Part shown: piece after piece, positions 10,245 to 22,921 of the stretch | Layout of the letters: each line of letters starts with the position of its first letter | How positions within the stretch are numbered: the first letter of the stretch is position 1 | From: Rhynchonema sp. JSB1_4 | Lineage: Eukaryota; Nematoda; Chromadorea; Monhysterida; Xyalidae | NCBI GenBank assembly: GCA_030248065.1 | Contig: JASAMV010002479.1 | Location: 1 to 64,000 of the forward strand | DNA length: 64,000 nucleotides | Direction of reading: 5' to 3' | Notes under the pieces: generated by a model | Told to the model about the DNA's origin: nothing | The model's database searches: none | What the model saw: the letters and a program-made list of their open reading frames with translations, nothing else | Made by a program: the position numbers and the translations under genes

Positions 10245-13200
10245 GTAGTTGACGGTTTACTGACCGGAAAAACGAGCGCCATTTGTGAAGTATGTGTACA
10301 TTATGCATACTACGGTAGTCTTAAACCCGCTGGTGATTAAACACACACTCTGTTACATCTGTCTTGGCTGACATGTGGTGCCGATCGCCTGTGCCCAACG
10401 ATTCGATTGAGGCACAGACTTGGCCGAAAGGCCAATGGCAGGAAGTCGTACCATACCAGTTCGTCTGCTGGAACAGCGTTGGTGAGCGAACAGCGTGACG
10501 AAGCAGCAGCAGTTCGTAGACCAAAACGTGCACGCGCATTAGTCACGGTTGGTCGATGCCTCACACAGACGATCAGATGTTAAAGTTTGAGGGCAATATG
10601 GCGATAGGGTTGCATGCCTAAGTTGTAAGGACTGCACAACCGTGTTCCTTTTGATCAATTGTGGACCAGCACCGTGGCGTGCACGTTCACATTATGACAC
10701 GATTGCAGATCATCATTTAAGTTTTCCGCCAACCAAGTCCGGTATTAACACAATTCACCTGTTTTCTGATGCGACACCAAACGGCTCAGTGGAGTGTTTG
10801 ATCCACTATCAAGTGATGAATCACGTGAGGTCCCAGAACCCAGCCATACATAGCTTTTTGTTACGACGTTTGTGAGAAAGCCCTAACAGAATTACGGCAC
10901 ACTGTGTGGGTCAAGTGATAAGTCCCGTTGGTGTCGTGGGTGTGATGCTATTATGTACATGTATGTTTGTATACGTATTACTTCAGTGCTCCTTGAAATT
11001 GCACAAAATAGTGCACGTATTATATACAGTCTCGCCTCTGAAACAGTCTTAGCCGATGGCCTTACCAACCAGTTTAAAATCATTGAGTTTTATAACAGAT
11101 CGGTGCCAAGCGGCGCAGCAGGCAAAGTCCATAAAAATCCGACAAATATGAGATTTTATGGGGCGTTATTGTCATGCGTTGTGTTGGTTTCGCGCCAGTT
11201 CCTTTTTTGGTATATAACCTTCAAAGTTTCGGTTCCAAAAAATGCACAGCGTCTGTTCTAAAATGGAACCACCAAAACAGAACGTGCGCCCTAGTCGGGT
11301 GTCTTAATTCCAAACGAAAGACGTATAAGGTTTAATAAAGTCCGAACTTTAAGTGCGCACAACACCGAAACCGTACGAGAGTTTTCATGATGAACAAGAC
11401 TACCCTGACAGAGAAAGGCGAGAGTTCACGTCGACCTTTGCAAAGGTCACCCGAATCCTTTAACCAAAAGGATCACGATCATAAAAGACGAGAGCGCAGC
11501 CCGCACAGATGTTCGTAGACAGAGTGCGGGACACCGCTCTTGTCTCGCTTCAAAGCACCGGAAAGTCAAAAAGGCTTATACGGCACCAGCAGCACTTGGC
11601 TTTATTCAGCCAACGTGCACGCTGTCACCGAGTGCGAGTTCTGCCCGTTCCACGTAATTATAGGCCACCGGCAGACACAGTACCAACGCACGTTTCTATT
11701 TTGCTGTGTCAAGATTTGCTATACAGCTGAGTCTCCCAGTGGCAAAATTGCACCTAATGCTTTTCCGAGATCTGATTTCAGATTTTTATTGGTGTTGCGA
11801 TAATTGAGTATGACTGTAACATTACAGAAATCGTGCCTTTTTTAGCTCTGATGATTTCTCCCTGGGATAGAGACGGCTTAAACCTGCGATGATATATTAT
11901 GTACCGTGCCTTAACTTGCCAAATCTACTAAATAAATCGGTGGGTTCCAAAACAAAAACGTCGGGTTAAACAGGTGTATTAGACAAGTCATAAAAAACTT
12001 AAAGTTTCCTCCGAGAGTATCCTGTGTCCCAACGGCCGAAAATATATGAGCGAAAAACATGAGCTTCCGATCTTTCGCCACCGGTGGTCATAAAGTGTTC
12101 TTATGTTTATCCTTTGACAATATTATTTCCAGATTACTGGTGCACTTCGTAAATATCAAAACGGTCTTCATCCTGCAGCTGTGCAGTTGCTTGCTTTCAC
12201 AACGATCGCTGATTTTTACGCTGTTTTCGAAATGTGTCTCCTGTTGGAGGCTCACTGTCGCGTCATTCGTTAGCCATGTCCTCTTCTCTGTTTGTGGTGT
12301 TTTCAAAGAATATACAAATATTCTTATTTCAGAAAACCAACATTTTAACCCATAATTCGGTTTCAATGATGAATTAAATGTAAAGCTGTGCCAAGTGCGT
12401 CGAACAATAACAACACTGACATTAAAACCGTCGTGCATGATGCAGGTAATGACTGCAAGGTTGGGTTAAAAAAGTAAAAAATTTAAAAAAAAGTTTTTTT
12501 AGAAAAAGCACACCACTTTTTCGGTTTTTAAAAATCAGAAAAGTAGGTTCACCTTTCTAATTATTTCACAACCTTTTGTTATTCCCCCTGCGTTGCTTGT
12601 ATTTCGCTTCGGTACAATGTCATTACAATTCTAGGCAGTCAGTGGCTCTACTAAACGACCTAAATAGCCGTCAAGATGTGCGCATTTAGTTCTTCCAAAG
12701 GCAAATCTGCTTAAAGTAATTATAGTGCCAACACGCCGGAGGTCACTAATCGCGGGTTATGCAGCTCATTTCATAAAATTTTGCAAAAAAATCGCCAGTT
12801 ACTTACCTTTGCCGTGACACGCCTTTACTTTTTCATATTACAACCTATGGTGGACAGACTATCGCCAACACGAATTGTCACGTCATCGGGCTCATCGTAA
12901 AAGATATCACCTCGCTATTGTCCATTTCGGTACTCAATTACAATCGTTATCATCTACTATTCCTATATTCTGAAGTATAATCGCACATTGTGAGCCAAAA
13001 TTTTTGTGGTCCGGAATAAAAAAAAGTTTTAAAAAAATTTTTAAAAATTGAAAAAGTAAAAACGTTCGATAATAAAAAATATTAATCCAATCCTGAATGA
13101 CTGTGCTTTATTCAAATTCCGTGTCTCTAATAACGTTTTTGATTAGCAAAAACGGATGCCTGGTGGTCTTTGTGATTTCTTATGTATGAAGAAACATTAG

Positions 13201-16133
13201 GGCAGCTGCTCAGTTATATCGCAAAAGTGACCAATTAAGACCTTTAATCAGCTGCTGAGATTTTTATGTGTGCTTCTGAATATTTTCAGAAGAATTCAGC
13301 TTGTCCCGTCACACTCGTTTAGTGCTAATTTCTGTGATAGCCTCTTTTAGTTTTTTTCAGTTTGAAAGGTTGAGCATCAATCCGCATTAACGTGCGGTTT
13401 TGGGATATAAATTGCTCTGGTGGTGGTGGCTAATGCGAATGCAAAGTTTTGCGCCAGCGCCCTTGCACCTGGGTCCCTTCTCTTTCCATTACCCGCTGAA
13501 AACCAAGGTCGTGACGAACATGTTTCAGCATTGGTGCACACAGTGCCCTGAGACCAGCAGTGTAGTCGGCATCTGATGCACCAAAAACAGGAAAACTTTT
13601 CAATCAAACCGGCATTATAATGGTACGCAGCGATAGAATTCACCGAATAATTTTCGGCCGGCGTTTAAAGATCGGTCCGGTTCTGTCGCAGCCAAACAAT
13701 GATTCACCTACATAAGATTAACTACTAATGTATACGTACACTATACTTTGGCGTGTATGTTTTTGTGATAAAGCCAAGTTGAATCCGATCCGATATAGAA
13801 TCCGACATTAGCCAATCAGTGCTCTGCCTGTTTCGCAAGGCACATGAGCGAGTGCCCATTCATGGGGCCGGCCCGTAAGTTTTTGAAATCTACTACGACT
13901 TCTGACTTCGCGTTGATATTTTTTAATTTCCATCAACATCCGCTCGGGAATGATTACTTTCATGCTGAAATTTGGTCAACAGATGGTGCCTATGCTTTTC
14001 ATGTCAGACGCGAAAAGTTGTGAGGGTTGGATTGCTCATATGAAGAAAGATTATAAGTATTTGTCATTTTCTGGTAGGACATGTCCTATGCTCCCTGGAA
14101 AGGAACGATTGAGCAAAGTTTGTGCAAGAAAGATATAATGTAGCCAGAATATTGCCAATATAAAGTGAAGAAATGAGCACTTCGTTATATCTGCCCTCCA
14201 CCTTGACTTCGCTAAAGAGCACTTCCCTTTCATAATACCATTTCTTTCGGCTTTATGTTCGTTTTTGGTGAGTTCTTGCTGTGGCGTTTTGCTCACACTT
14301 TCTTACTGCTCAATCAGTTTTCACGTTTTGCTGATTTTCCCATTTTTACGCGTGCAATACAAAGCCATGTTTTCCCATTTTTAATAGTTCCCAAAACCAA
14401 ATATGAGTCGGATAGCAGGCGACATAAGACAATGCGGATAAACGCCATCGGTTACCACTGATGTGATGCATTACTGAGGGCTCAAGGCTGTCAAACGGCA
14501 ACACTGTGCGCCAAAGAACATCATTCTCGTGCAAAGAGTTTCGGCGTGTGCATATTTGCTTGTAAAGAGCCAAAAACCGTTGAGGGCTGCGCATCGGAAG
14601 AAATCAATCTCATTCACGGCTCTTGCTGCGACGCTACCCAATAGCTCAACACATTGTCTGCAACCTATGCACTGCGACTCCTGTGGTTAAAAGAAGTGTT
14701 GACCACATAAGGTATATGGACAAGAAAATCTGCATATGGCAGTGTATATGTTTACTTGTTTATAATTCCACAGTACTTCTATTGCCAAGGTTGCATTGCT
14801 CTTTTCCATCTCTGTCACCATGGTGGGATATGTAACGTTGCAAGTTGCGCATAGAGTTAAGCCAAAACCTTATTTATGTAATTTATTCACAGTATTGCTT
14901 TCGATGATTGCAGCATCCCAACTGCATGAACTAAGGATAAAAATGTAACCTTTATCAAAATAAACAACACTGCGATTATACAAACTATAAGTTGTAAGCG
15001 TACATAGCTTCCGCATATGCCGTGCAGAGCCCGGGCAAAAAAACAGAAATGAAGGGCTAAAAAGCTACATACTGTATCTATACATATATATATGTCTGTG
15101 TCCAGTTATTGGTATAACGTGTGGTTTGTCGCAGTGATTTCCAAGAGAAACCGGAAGAAAGTTTGAAAATGATTTGGCAAGCTGTCCCTGACATGGTGCC
15201 AATGTGGAACATGCCTCGGGGTGTGTTCATTGGAATGCATTACGTACCTGTTACCGTAGGTTTACCAGTGTACCATCACTCATTTCTCTTGTTCACATGT
15301 ACCTTCAGTTGGAAATGCTTAGTAATTGTCTATAATAATGATGCATGTTGTATATCCATAGTCCAGGATGTAAGGATGATTATTGCAACCCCCGATTTTT
15401 TCCCGGCTCAACCCCAACTCTGATAAAACGCATGATTTCCGGCAAAGTTTACCCACCTGAGGGTGCTCAGTCAAAAACCAGCCTCTCTCTCGTTTATGAG
15501 GCATTGGCCATATCAGTTATCCGTCTTCGTCATTGGCCAACCAGCTGCACATTGCGTATAATGTACTATTCAATATCTAGATCCAAATAATTACTGACTA
15601 AATGACGGCAAACTGTATTTTTCGCATTTGCGCCCAGGTTTGCTTTGTTCCTTCGTGAGATTATTACCACCAGGTCCTGCATTGCATAGCGGCCACGTTT
15701 CGTGAGAAATCTGTAATCATCATAATGCAGTAACATGTGTACGTTATACAAATGGAATTGTGGAGCAAAACTCGTTTAATTATTCAAACACTGTGTCTTG
15801 TTGAGGGTTGTCCCTTTTGTTAAAGGTTTTACGCCGAATATTGCGCCGTCCCAATGAAAGAGTTTGCCAATCTGGATAATGGGAGAAGGGATACTCTTTT
15901 CAGTGCTTTTGGCAGAAGATGACTAAAATTCAAGCTGGTTGCATCAAAACATATACGGTTAGGAACCTACCCACGTACAGTATCATATTTCATTACCCAT
16001 AATTTGTTATTTTGACCTTAAAAGAGTATGGTGTAGTTGAATCATGTTCGTGGTTCACAGACCTACACGGATAACATCGACGTTTTTCTTTTGTGAACGC
16101 TGGATGTTCGTGATGACGGTACATACGTGGCCA

Positions 16134-16266
16134 GTACATACGGCAGGACCATGCGTACGGTTAGGCGATGCGTGGCGATTACGTACGGTACAATGGGCGT
16201 AACGTACAGCCTCATCTACCGTACGTATCGTCCGGTCGTACGTATTGCCTAACCGTACGTATCGTC
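16134..16266. repeat. TACGTACG-rich palindrome
   Basis: GCGTACGGTTAGGCGATGCG on the left is mirrored by CGTATTGCCTAACCGTACGT on the right, with CGTACGGTA / TACCGTACG inside. It is a short hairpin of CpG- and TpA-rich sequence next to the larger foldback that starts near 16385. Confidence 0.65.
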
Positions 16267-16384
16267 CTATCGTATGCTACCGACCGCCTTCCGCGATGAT
16301 TCCCAGCCAACCATAGTGAGAGCGCGTCTGACCAAGTTCAAACTTCTCATGTTGTTGTCGACATGCTACCGCGCATGTCCTGAT

Positions 16385-17350
16385 TATAGGTACTCTCTGG
16401 AACATCAGCCAGCTGGTGATTCCGTATCTATTCGGTCCAGCGTACTTTTCGGTCCATGTTACCTTTCGGTCCAGGTGCTTTTCGGTCCACAAACATTTCG
16501 GTCCAGGTACTTTTCGGACCAGGTACGATTCGGTCCAGGTACATTTCGGTCCACGAACTTTTCGGTCCAGGTTCGTTTCGGTCCATGTACTTTTCGGTCC
16601 GCCCCAATTATTTGAGTCCCTGGTTCAAAATACGGTGCAAATCAAAAGAACATCGATGATCAGTACTGCATGACCAGCAAATCCCTTTCCATAGTAAAGG
16701 GTTAGGAGTGCATTACCCAAGCTCGGTTGCTTATGCCGTCTCGTTGAAACATCAAGCTTGTATGGCTTGTTTAGGGATGGGCTTAGGCGTACACTTGTCG
16801 TCAGGCTTAGGCATATGTGTAAGCTTTGGCTTACACTGAGCGTATTGATACGTTTGAGATGGTGTGAGGCGGGTGAGGGCTAGAAACTGCCACAAGACTA
16901 AGCCTCACGACAAGTGTACGCCTAAGCCCATCCCTAAACAAGCCATACAAGCTTGATGTTTCAACGAGACGATATAAGCAACGAGCTGGGGCGCGCATGG
17001 GTAGTGCATCCGCGGCCCTTTGCTATGGAAAGGGATTTTTTGGTCATGCGGTACTGATTATCGATGTTCTTTTGATTTGCAGCGCACTTTGAACCAGGGA
17101 CTCAAACAATTGGGGTGGACCGAAAAGTACATGGACCGAAACGAACCTGGACCGAAAGGTTCGTAGACCGAAATGTACCTGGACCGAATCGTACCTGGTC
17201 CGAAAAGTACCTGGGCCGAAATGTTTGTGGACCGAAAAGCACCTGGACCGAAAGGTGACATGGACTGAAAAGTACTGTGGACCGAAAAGTACGCTGGACC
17301 GAAAAGATACGGAACCCAGCTGGTTGGCACTGTGCACGAGTAACCAAGGT
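16385..17350. mobile_element. ~1-kb foldback element with TTCGGTCCAGGTAC tandem arrays
   Basis: The arms are near-perfect reverse complements across the whole length, from GGTGATTCCGTATCT near the left end to AAGATACGGAACCCAGCTGG near the right. Each outer arm has about 10 tandem units of roughly 14-18 bp with core TTCGGTCCA. The inner arms hold GAGTCCCTGGTTCAAA and CAAGCTTGTATGGCTTGTTT with their complements. The centre is near 16870. Translations of the array (repeats like FGPGTFRS) are artefacts of the tandem unit. No transposase is present. Confidence 0.85.
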
Positions 17351-18069
17351 TATACATTAAATGGGCACAGTATCCGACTGGCGAAATGTATGCGAAAGTT
17401 GCTTCCCAGCGGATACTGCGCGTGTATTATGTGGAGCGAACGCAGTATCCGATGCTAGAAAACACTCTGATGATCTCTTTCGCTCTATTTCGGTTTCAAT
17501 GGCTGGACTAGATTTCCCTCTTGTGGTTCAACTTGCCTCAATGGTTTGGCTTGAGTTTAGGTGCTCGTTCTGTCGATTATTTGGGCCATTATACCTTCCA
17601 TATCTGTACTTATCAACTTTTTTTAGCAGGCCAGTCATATGTACGTGACACAGGACTTATAGTATCACCGCTTTTGATGTTCTTTTTATTATGGCACTTT
17701 TGTCACACGCCACTGACATGTTTCCAACATTACACAATAGGATACTTCCGGGATACTGCGCTCGTTTTATAACTCCTTCTCAGACAGGTGGAGTATTCGT
17801 CTGATTCCTACAACTAATTATCCTGAATAATGCATAATCTTGATTTTTCATTAAGTTTGTAACACATCAGCCAAAGTTTGTGCTCGCCCAGATGCAATAA
17901 AATCGAGTTGCACTTATGATTATACGTCACCGCTTTCCGATCACATAGTACAGCTACATACATGGGTTTGGGTAATGCAGCTTAGGTTAGTATGCATTAC
18001 CTAAAATGACACGGTTTTTTAAAGCTTGGTTTTACTTCCAGAAAAAACTTCAGTTCGAGTTCCTTTGGC

Positions 18070-18372
18070 TGTGAGCAGATAAACGCGGAATGGCAGATTT
18101 CTGCCTTCCGCATTCCGCTTTTATCTGCTCACCTTTGCGGAATTCTGCGTTTCTGCAAGTAAATTTATGCTTTCGGTCAAACCTCTCAGTTGCTGTTTGC
18201 GTTAACACGCAACATTTTGAGGTCAGCACGCTGGAAGTTGTCATCGTCACCCAAGCACGCACCATTCCGCAAAGGTGAGCAGATAAACGCGGAATGCGGA
18301 ATGCAGAAATCTGCCATTCCGCGTTTATCTGCTAACCAATTTCCGCATTCCGCGTTTATCTGCTCACAGCCT
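18070..18372. mobile_element. MITE-like element, family of 6722-6965, copy 2
   Basis: Several copies of CAGATAAACGCGGAAT and its complement ATTCCGCGTTTATCTG sit at both ends and within. The core shares AAATTTATGCTTT and GTTGTCATCGTCACCCAAGC with copy 1 in the opposite orientation. The terminal unit is repeated at the right end, suggesting expansion of the inverted repeat. Confidence 0.75.
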
Positions 18373-19352
18373 TTATCCCACATATTCTTTGCCAGGCATC
18401 ATATCGCCATGGACTCTGCGCTGAACAGAACTTGAAATATGCGTTTACTATTGAGTTGCATTATAAATGCTCCCTTGGGAATTCATGCCCGTCCAAAAAT
18501 GTGTTGCATCATGAAGGCCATTACTACGACGATAATATTTGAATGTTAGTACTGTGCACATATGAGCAGAGTGCATCAATGACATTACTTGCACGCGCGC
18601 TGCAGTGTATGTTGCGACTGGAACCGGGAAGCAGGATTGAAGCATGCACGCACTAATCATACGCACGACATTTACATTCAGAATTCCATCCGTTGCATTG
18701 TTCGTGTTCACGAAACTCTTTTTGACTGGTTTGTGAAAACTTGGACCAAAAAACTTGATGGAACCGCCATATAAACTGCTTGAACAATAGTGCCGCAATT
18801 TATCATCAAGTTGACTGCGTGCACGAGACTTCGCTTTCGATGTAACGCATGAGTGCCGTTCTTATCGCCTTTGTATTCCAAAGATAACGGACTGTTGGTC
18901 TTTCAAAGACTATAGCATTGTTTTGTTTCGGCGCTTGCCGCTTTTTCTTTCGTGGAGTGTGGTATCATCATGAGTCACCTTCGATAGGGTAAAACTGCGC
19001 ATCATTATACAGCCTCAGGAACGTGAGAACAGTACATAGTTCCTGGCAATGGTTTTTCAACCAAAATTTTTTCAAAAGTTTGCTCATTTTTTTAAAGGTA
19101 TGAGTTTCAGAAAGGCAGCTCGTGGTGCATTAGTTTTACGCATAAGATGGCTAAAAGCCGGTCTGCGTAAAGTAAAACGATAGGTACGGAACAGCATGTA
19201 CCATACATATAGCTTGTCGCTGACCAAGAGTACATCAGCTAAAAAGGAACGTTATGCACAAAAAATAACGCCACGATGAGAATGTTATGCTGGTGCACAT
19301 GTTCTGGCGTAAATTTCAATTTTGTTGGGCTCCATTTTCTGTCAGTTTTGAA

Positions 19353-19496
19353 TAAAGCCCTAACTATACCTCGTTCTCTGAGAGAACAGAGAACAAATTC
19401 TCACGCGCTGATTGGCTGTCGCGCGTCCAGCAGCCAATCACAACGCGAGAATTTGTTCTCTGTTCTCTCAGAGAACGAAGTATAGTTAGGGCTTAA
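19353..19496. mobile_element. Near-perfect 140-bp palindrome (MITE)
   Basis: AAGCCCTAACTATACCTCGT, then TCTCTGAGAGAACAGAGAAC, is mirrored by GTTCTCTGTTCTCTCAGAGA then ACGAAGTATAGTTAGGGCTT around a short loop GTCGCGCGTCCAGC. The flanks TAAA/TTAA are compatible with a TTAA- or TA-type duplication. The element is short and strongly self-complementary. Confidence 0.8.
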
Positions 19497-22400
19497 GGGA
19501 TACTTTGTTGGCTCAACAACTTAATTTGTCAAGACTCATGCAGCATGCCCGCATAATTTGGTCCAGTATTATGTTCTAGTCAGCTCTTGCTGTCTAGCTT
19601 CTTATGGGTGGGTGGTGCGAGCTAGATTCTGCTAAATTATTGTGAGATACATACAGGTTTTAGGAAGCTCGTGAGGGACCAGGTCACAAAAGTAATCCTA
19701 AATTTTCTCAGGGCCTCTCATCTCACAGAAGGATAATCAGGATTTGATTTACCATAATCCCTTGAGAACCAATAAAAACTATTTGTGTTTTAGATCCCCA
19801 TCAGCCGGGTAACAAACCAGCAAAAGTGGTGCACTTGATGATTTTTGCTTCCCGTGCCAGATATTCATGTTTGCTGTGCAAACATTTCTGGAGGCATGTC
19901 AAGGCTTTGTGAGACAAGGCATCATGCTTAAGCCCAATTGTGATGGGAGAGTGGCTCATGTCACTTTTGGTTCTCTTCGTTTGTCCATCAAGTTTCAGAC
20001 AAGTTTTGTTAAAAATCTGACGCTTAGTCAAGTCTGGAAACGTTCTGTCACATAAATCGTCCTCAAGGATGGCAGTTTTGTATCCAGTTTCGTTTTAGAT
20101 AATTTCATCGTCCACCTCTATGGTTTTGAGCCTGGAGTTTCGAACCTTGCCTGCTACATTATTTTTCCGTTTTATACAGTGCTACTTCCAGGTCGAAAGT
20201 ATATCTCTTCTGGGATTTTATTCCTGTACCCGTGGCTGCGATTAGACCTTGTTGCGTTCATTTGCTCATTCAATGCATCTAAAAGAATTGACCCCGGTAA
20301 TGTAAACGCAGTGAAAAACAAACGATGAGTACCGTATCCGTTGTTGTTTTTTCTGAGACTGGAATTTGAAAACTAGCTAGCACATGCATATTAAGTATTC
20401 GCCGAACTGAGTCAAACCGAAAAAGTTAATGATGAAAATAGCGCACTTTCTCTGAGCTTTTTCATCCCAGTGGCCGACTTATGCTGTACTACATGGCAGT
20501 CCTTCCATCCGACAGCGCTGGGTAACTTAGTGGCCCACAAAAAATCTTGGTCTGATTGGCCCAGCGCGACCGTCCAGCACCCCAGGCAGCGAACTTTATT
20601 TGTTCGAACCTGTTGTGCTTATGGTCGATTCATTTGGGCCCGGTTGGGTTGCAGTTACAGTATGCGGTTGCGGTTTGATGTTGTTATGCGTATACGATTT
20701 TGTTGATTTTTTGTCGGCTTGGCATTTGGTGCATCAGCTTGGACCCATAGACAGTCAAAGTACAGTCCTAAACCTAAGCCTATAGTATCATAGGATTATG
20801 CTCCATGTTATATAGGTCTTAGCCTATAGGCCTGACTCCAAATCGAAACCATGTATCTACTGTACATGCATACACAAGGGGGTTGATCTAATCGTGCACC
20901 TGGCCTGTGCATCACGCTCCACAAATGAAACGAACTGTACAGCGCGACTGACCTCGATTATCTGGCCATCAAGTATGGATAAATTGCGTATGCATCTCCT
21001 TTGCTCCCAAGTACCAAAGCCCAAGTCCGCAAATTCATGTCTTATGTGCAAACGGCCCAACACAGAGAGGCGAGGACCCACAGAAGGCCCCACTTGACAA
21101 TAAATCGTGTTTGCGGCCAGGCAACCCGGCCAGCGCCGTGCGTAAACTTGTTTGAAAAGACACATGGTATGTATGGAACAGTGGTGATTGACTGGCATTG
21201 GTGTCACGTCTTTGGTTAAAACTCCGTGTGTTGGCACATTATGGTAAAAATAATTTTGGGGGTTGCTTTTAAGCGTGCTGTGACCTAAAAAGCTTCGAAT
21301 CTACTGATGCACGTCTGTCTACTCCACCAATATTGTTAATGATCCCACACAACACTTGACAATATGCCTTGACACGTTAATGCTGTGTGGTTCCTGTCTT
21401 TATTTATCGCTGTCAAGGTATTCCAATGTCCCGCCAGTAGCTTCAATTGTTGGTCTCTCAAAGCGAAATGGCACTTTTTTGTTTTGATCGGTTCATCGGT
21501 TCGGTGTATGTCTCCAAACTTTTGTGCATTCTCGACACAGCTGATATCATTCACTCGATGTCAGCAGCTTGTTTGTTAGCCTACGTGAAAACCATGGAAT
21601 TGGTTTTGAACGCCTCGGCTCATGCTTCAAGGGATTGTTGACTTGAGCGGAAGCGAATAATTTGTGTTTTTCAAAGCCAACTTTAACAAACAACATAGCG
21701 TAAAGGCCTACGCTATAAAACCAAAGAATCTCATCAGGGCCTTGTTCTGAATTCCTATACACCCTTCATGCTGAGCTACATACATGTAATTGCCATGTAA
21801 TGGCATATGGCACGTTTCCATGTCTCGGCCGCCGGGGCTGTACTTGAGTCGTCAGAGCTTGATGGAATTAATGTTGTTTATTTTGCCGCTTTTCAGCTGT
21901 CGGATGGGCGCGAAACTTTTTTGTTTTTATGCCACGGGCGGTACAGGCTGTCCCAATAGTTCAACCTCAACCATGCACATCACATAACCGGCAGAAGTCT
22001 TGAGCACGGCTGCTAGATTAGCATTTTCGGCGGGTGGCATGCGGCACCCACACGCAGTGCGTGGGACCTTGCGTGCATCAGTGTAAAAATCAGCCGTGTA
22101 CTATAATAATTTGCTGCGAATATCTCCGTAAGCGTAAGCCATATAGTCAGCGATGCACTCAGTAAATTTCATTTCAATCGGTCAACCGAAGAAAAAACGT
22201 TTTCTCGTGCCCAATTTAATGTTTATCGTTTGGCTATCGTGCTAAAGTCACTGGTAATCCGACCGATCATAGCATATAGCACGCTTTTGAAAGTGCACTA
22301 AAGCTCATCCAAAAACGAATTTGACGTCAAATCCGTATGTTCCAACAAACACCAGTAAACTTTTCTATTCAAGCGCATTCCGCGCACTTTGGGCCTGTAA

Positions 22401-22921
22401 GCTGACGTGGTGACACGCAAAGACAGCCGGAGCGCGCTTGAAACCTGAGTCTAAACAAATAGTACAACCGCTGCTGGTTTAACACACACATCACGCTTAT
22501 GTCCACGAGCGGTCTGTTTTTAATTTCATAATGCCTTTTAGTCTCGTCAACCGTGAAATGGGCGGGGTTGGTTCCATGCGCAAGAAAAACAATTTGAGTT
22601 TGTGCCTTTACCGTGGCTTCGTAATATATGTATGTATACATAGCCCTTTTTGGAACTGTTCTTGAACCAACTTTTAGTTCTTAGTTGTTTGGAGCATCAT
22701 CTGCAAAGCTCTCTGTTTCATCAGTCTTTGAATAATACATGTTATTTGCCCAATGTGTTATACTATCGTTGATGTTTCACCATGGTATGCGACATGCAAA
22801 CGAAAAAGCCTTGAAAGTGAAAATGTTTCCCAGGTACATATATGTATGTATGTACATGGCAAATTGTAGGCGATTTACGAAAACAATTCAAAATCATTCC
22901 AGCCAACCACAATCCAGCACA

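Larger units (their letters stand above)
4440..22921. other. Gene-poor, foldback-rich intergenic region
   Basis: About 18.5 kb contains no exon chain that I can recognise on either strand. The open frames here are short, lack family motifs, and several lie inside palindromes. What is visible is a series of inverted-repeat elements (6186-6272, 6722-6965, 7275-7535, 8838-8961, 9507-10244, 16134-16266, 16385-17350, 18070-18372, 19353-19496), runs of A and T around 12470-12530 and 13015-13080, and CATA-type simple repeats. Part of the left end may be 3' UTR of the Smaug gene and part of the right end upstream control DNA of the muscarinic receptor. Confidence 0.6.

Noticed and set aside
9387..10308. 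Ala/Cys/Leu-rich open frames on both strands
   Set aside because: They are products of the GCCTGCAGGCTC palindromic units; mirror frames occur in the other arm.
12470..13080. A-rich blocks at both ends that could be terminal repeats of a transposon
   Set aside because: They are both A-rich on the same strand, not reverse complements, and the interior has no transposase-like frame that I can recognise.
16274..17357. Overlapping open frames with repeated FGPGTFRS-like peptides on both strands
   Set aside because: They are translations of the TTCGGTCCA tandem array inside a foldback and appear in several frames; no start or splice context.
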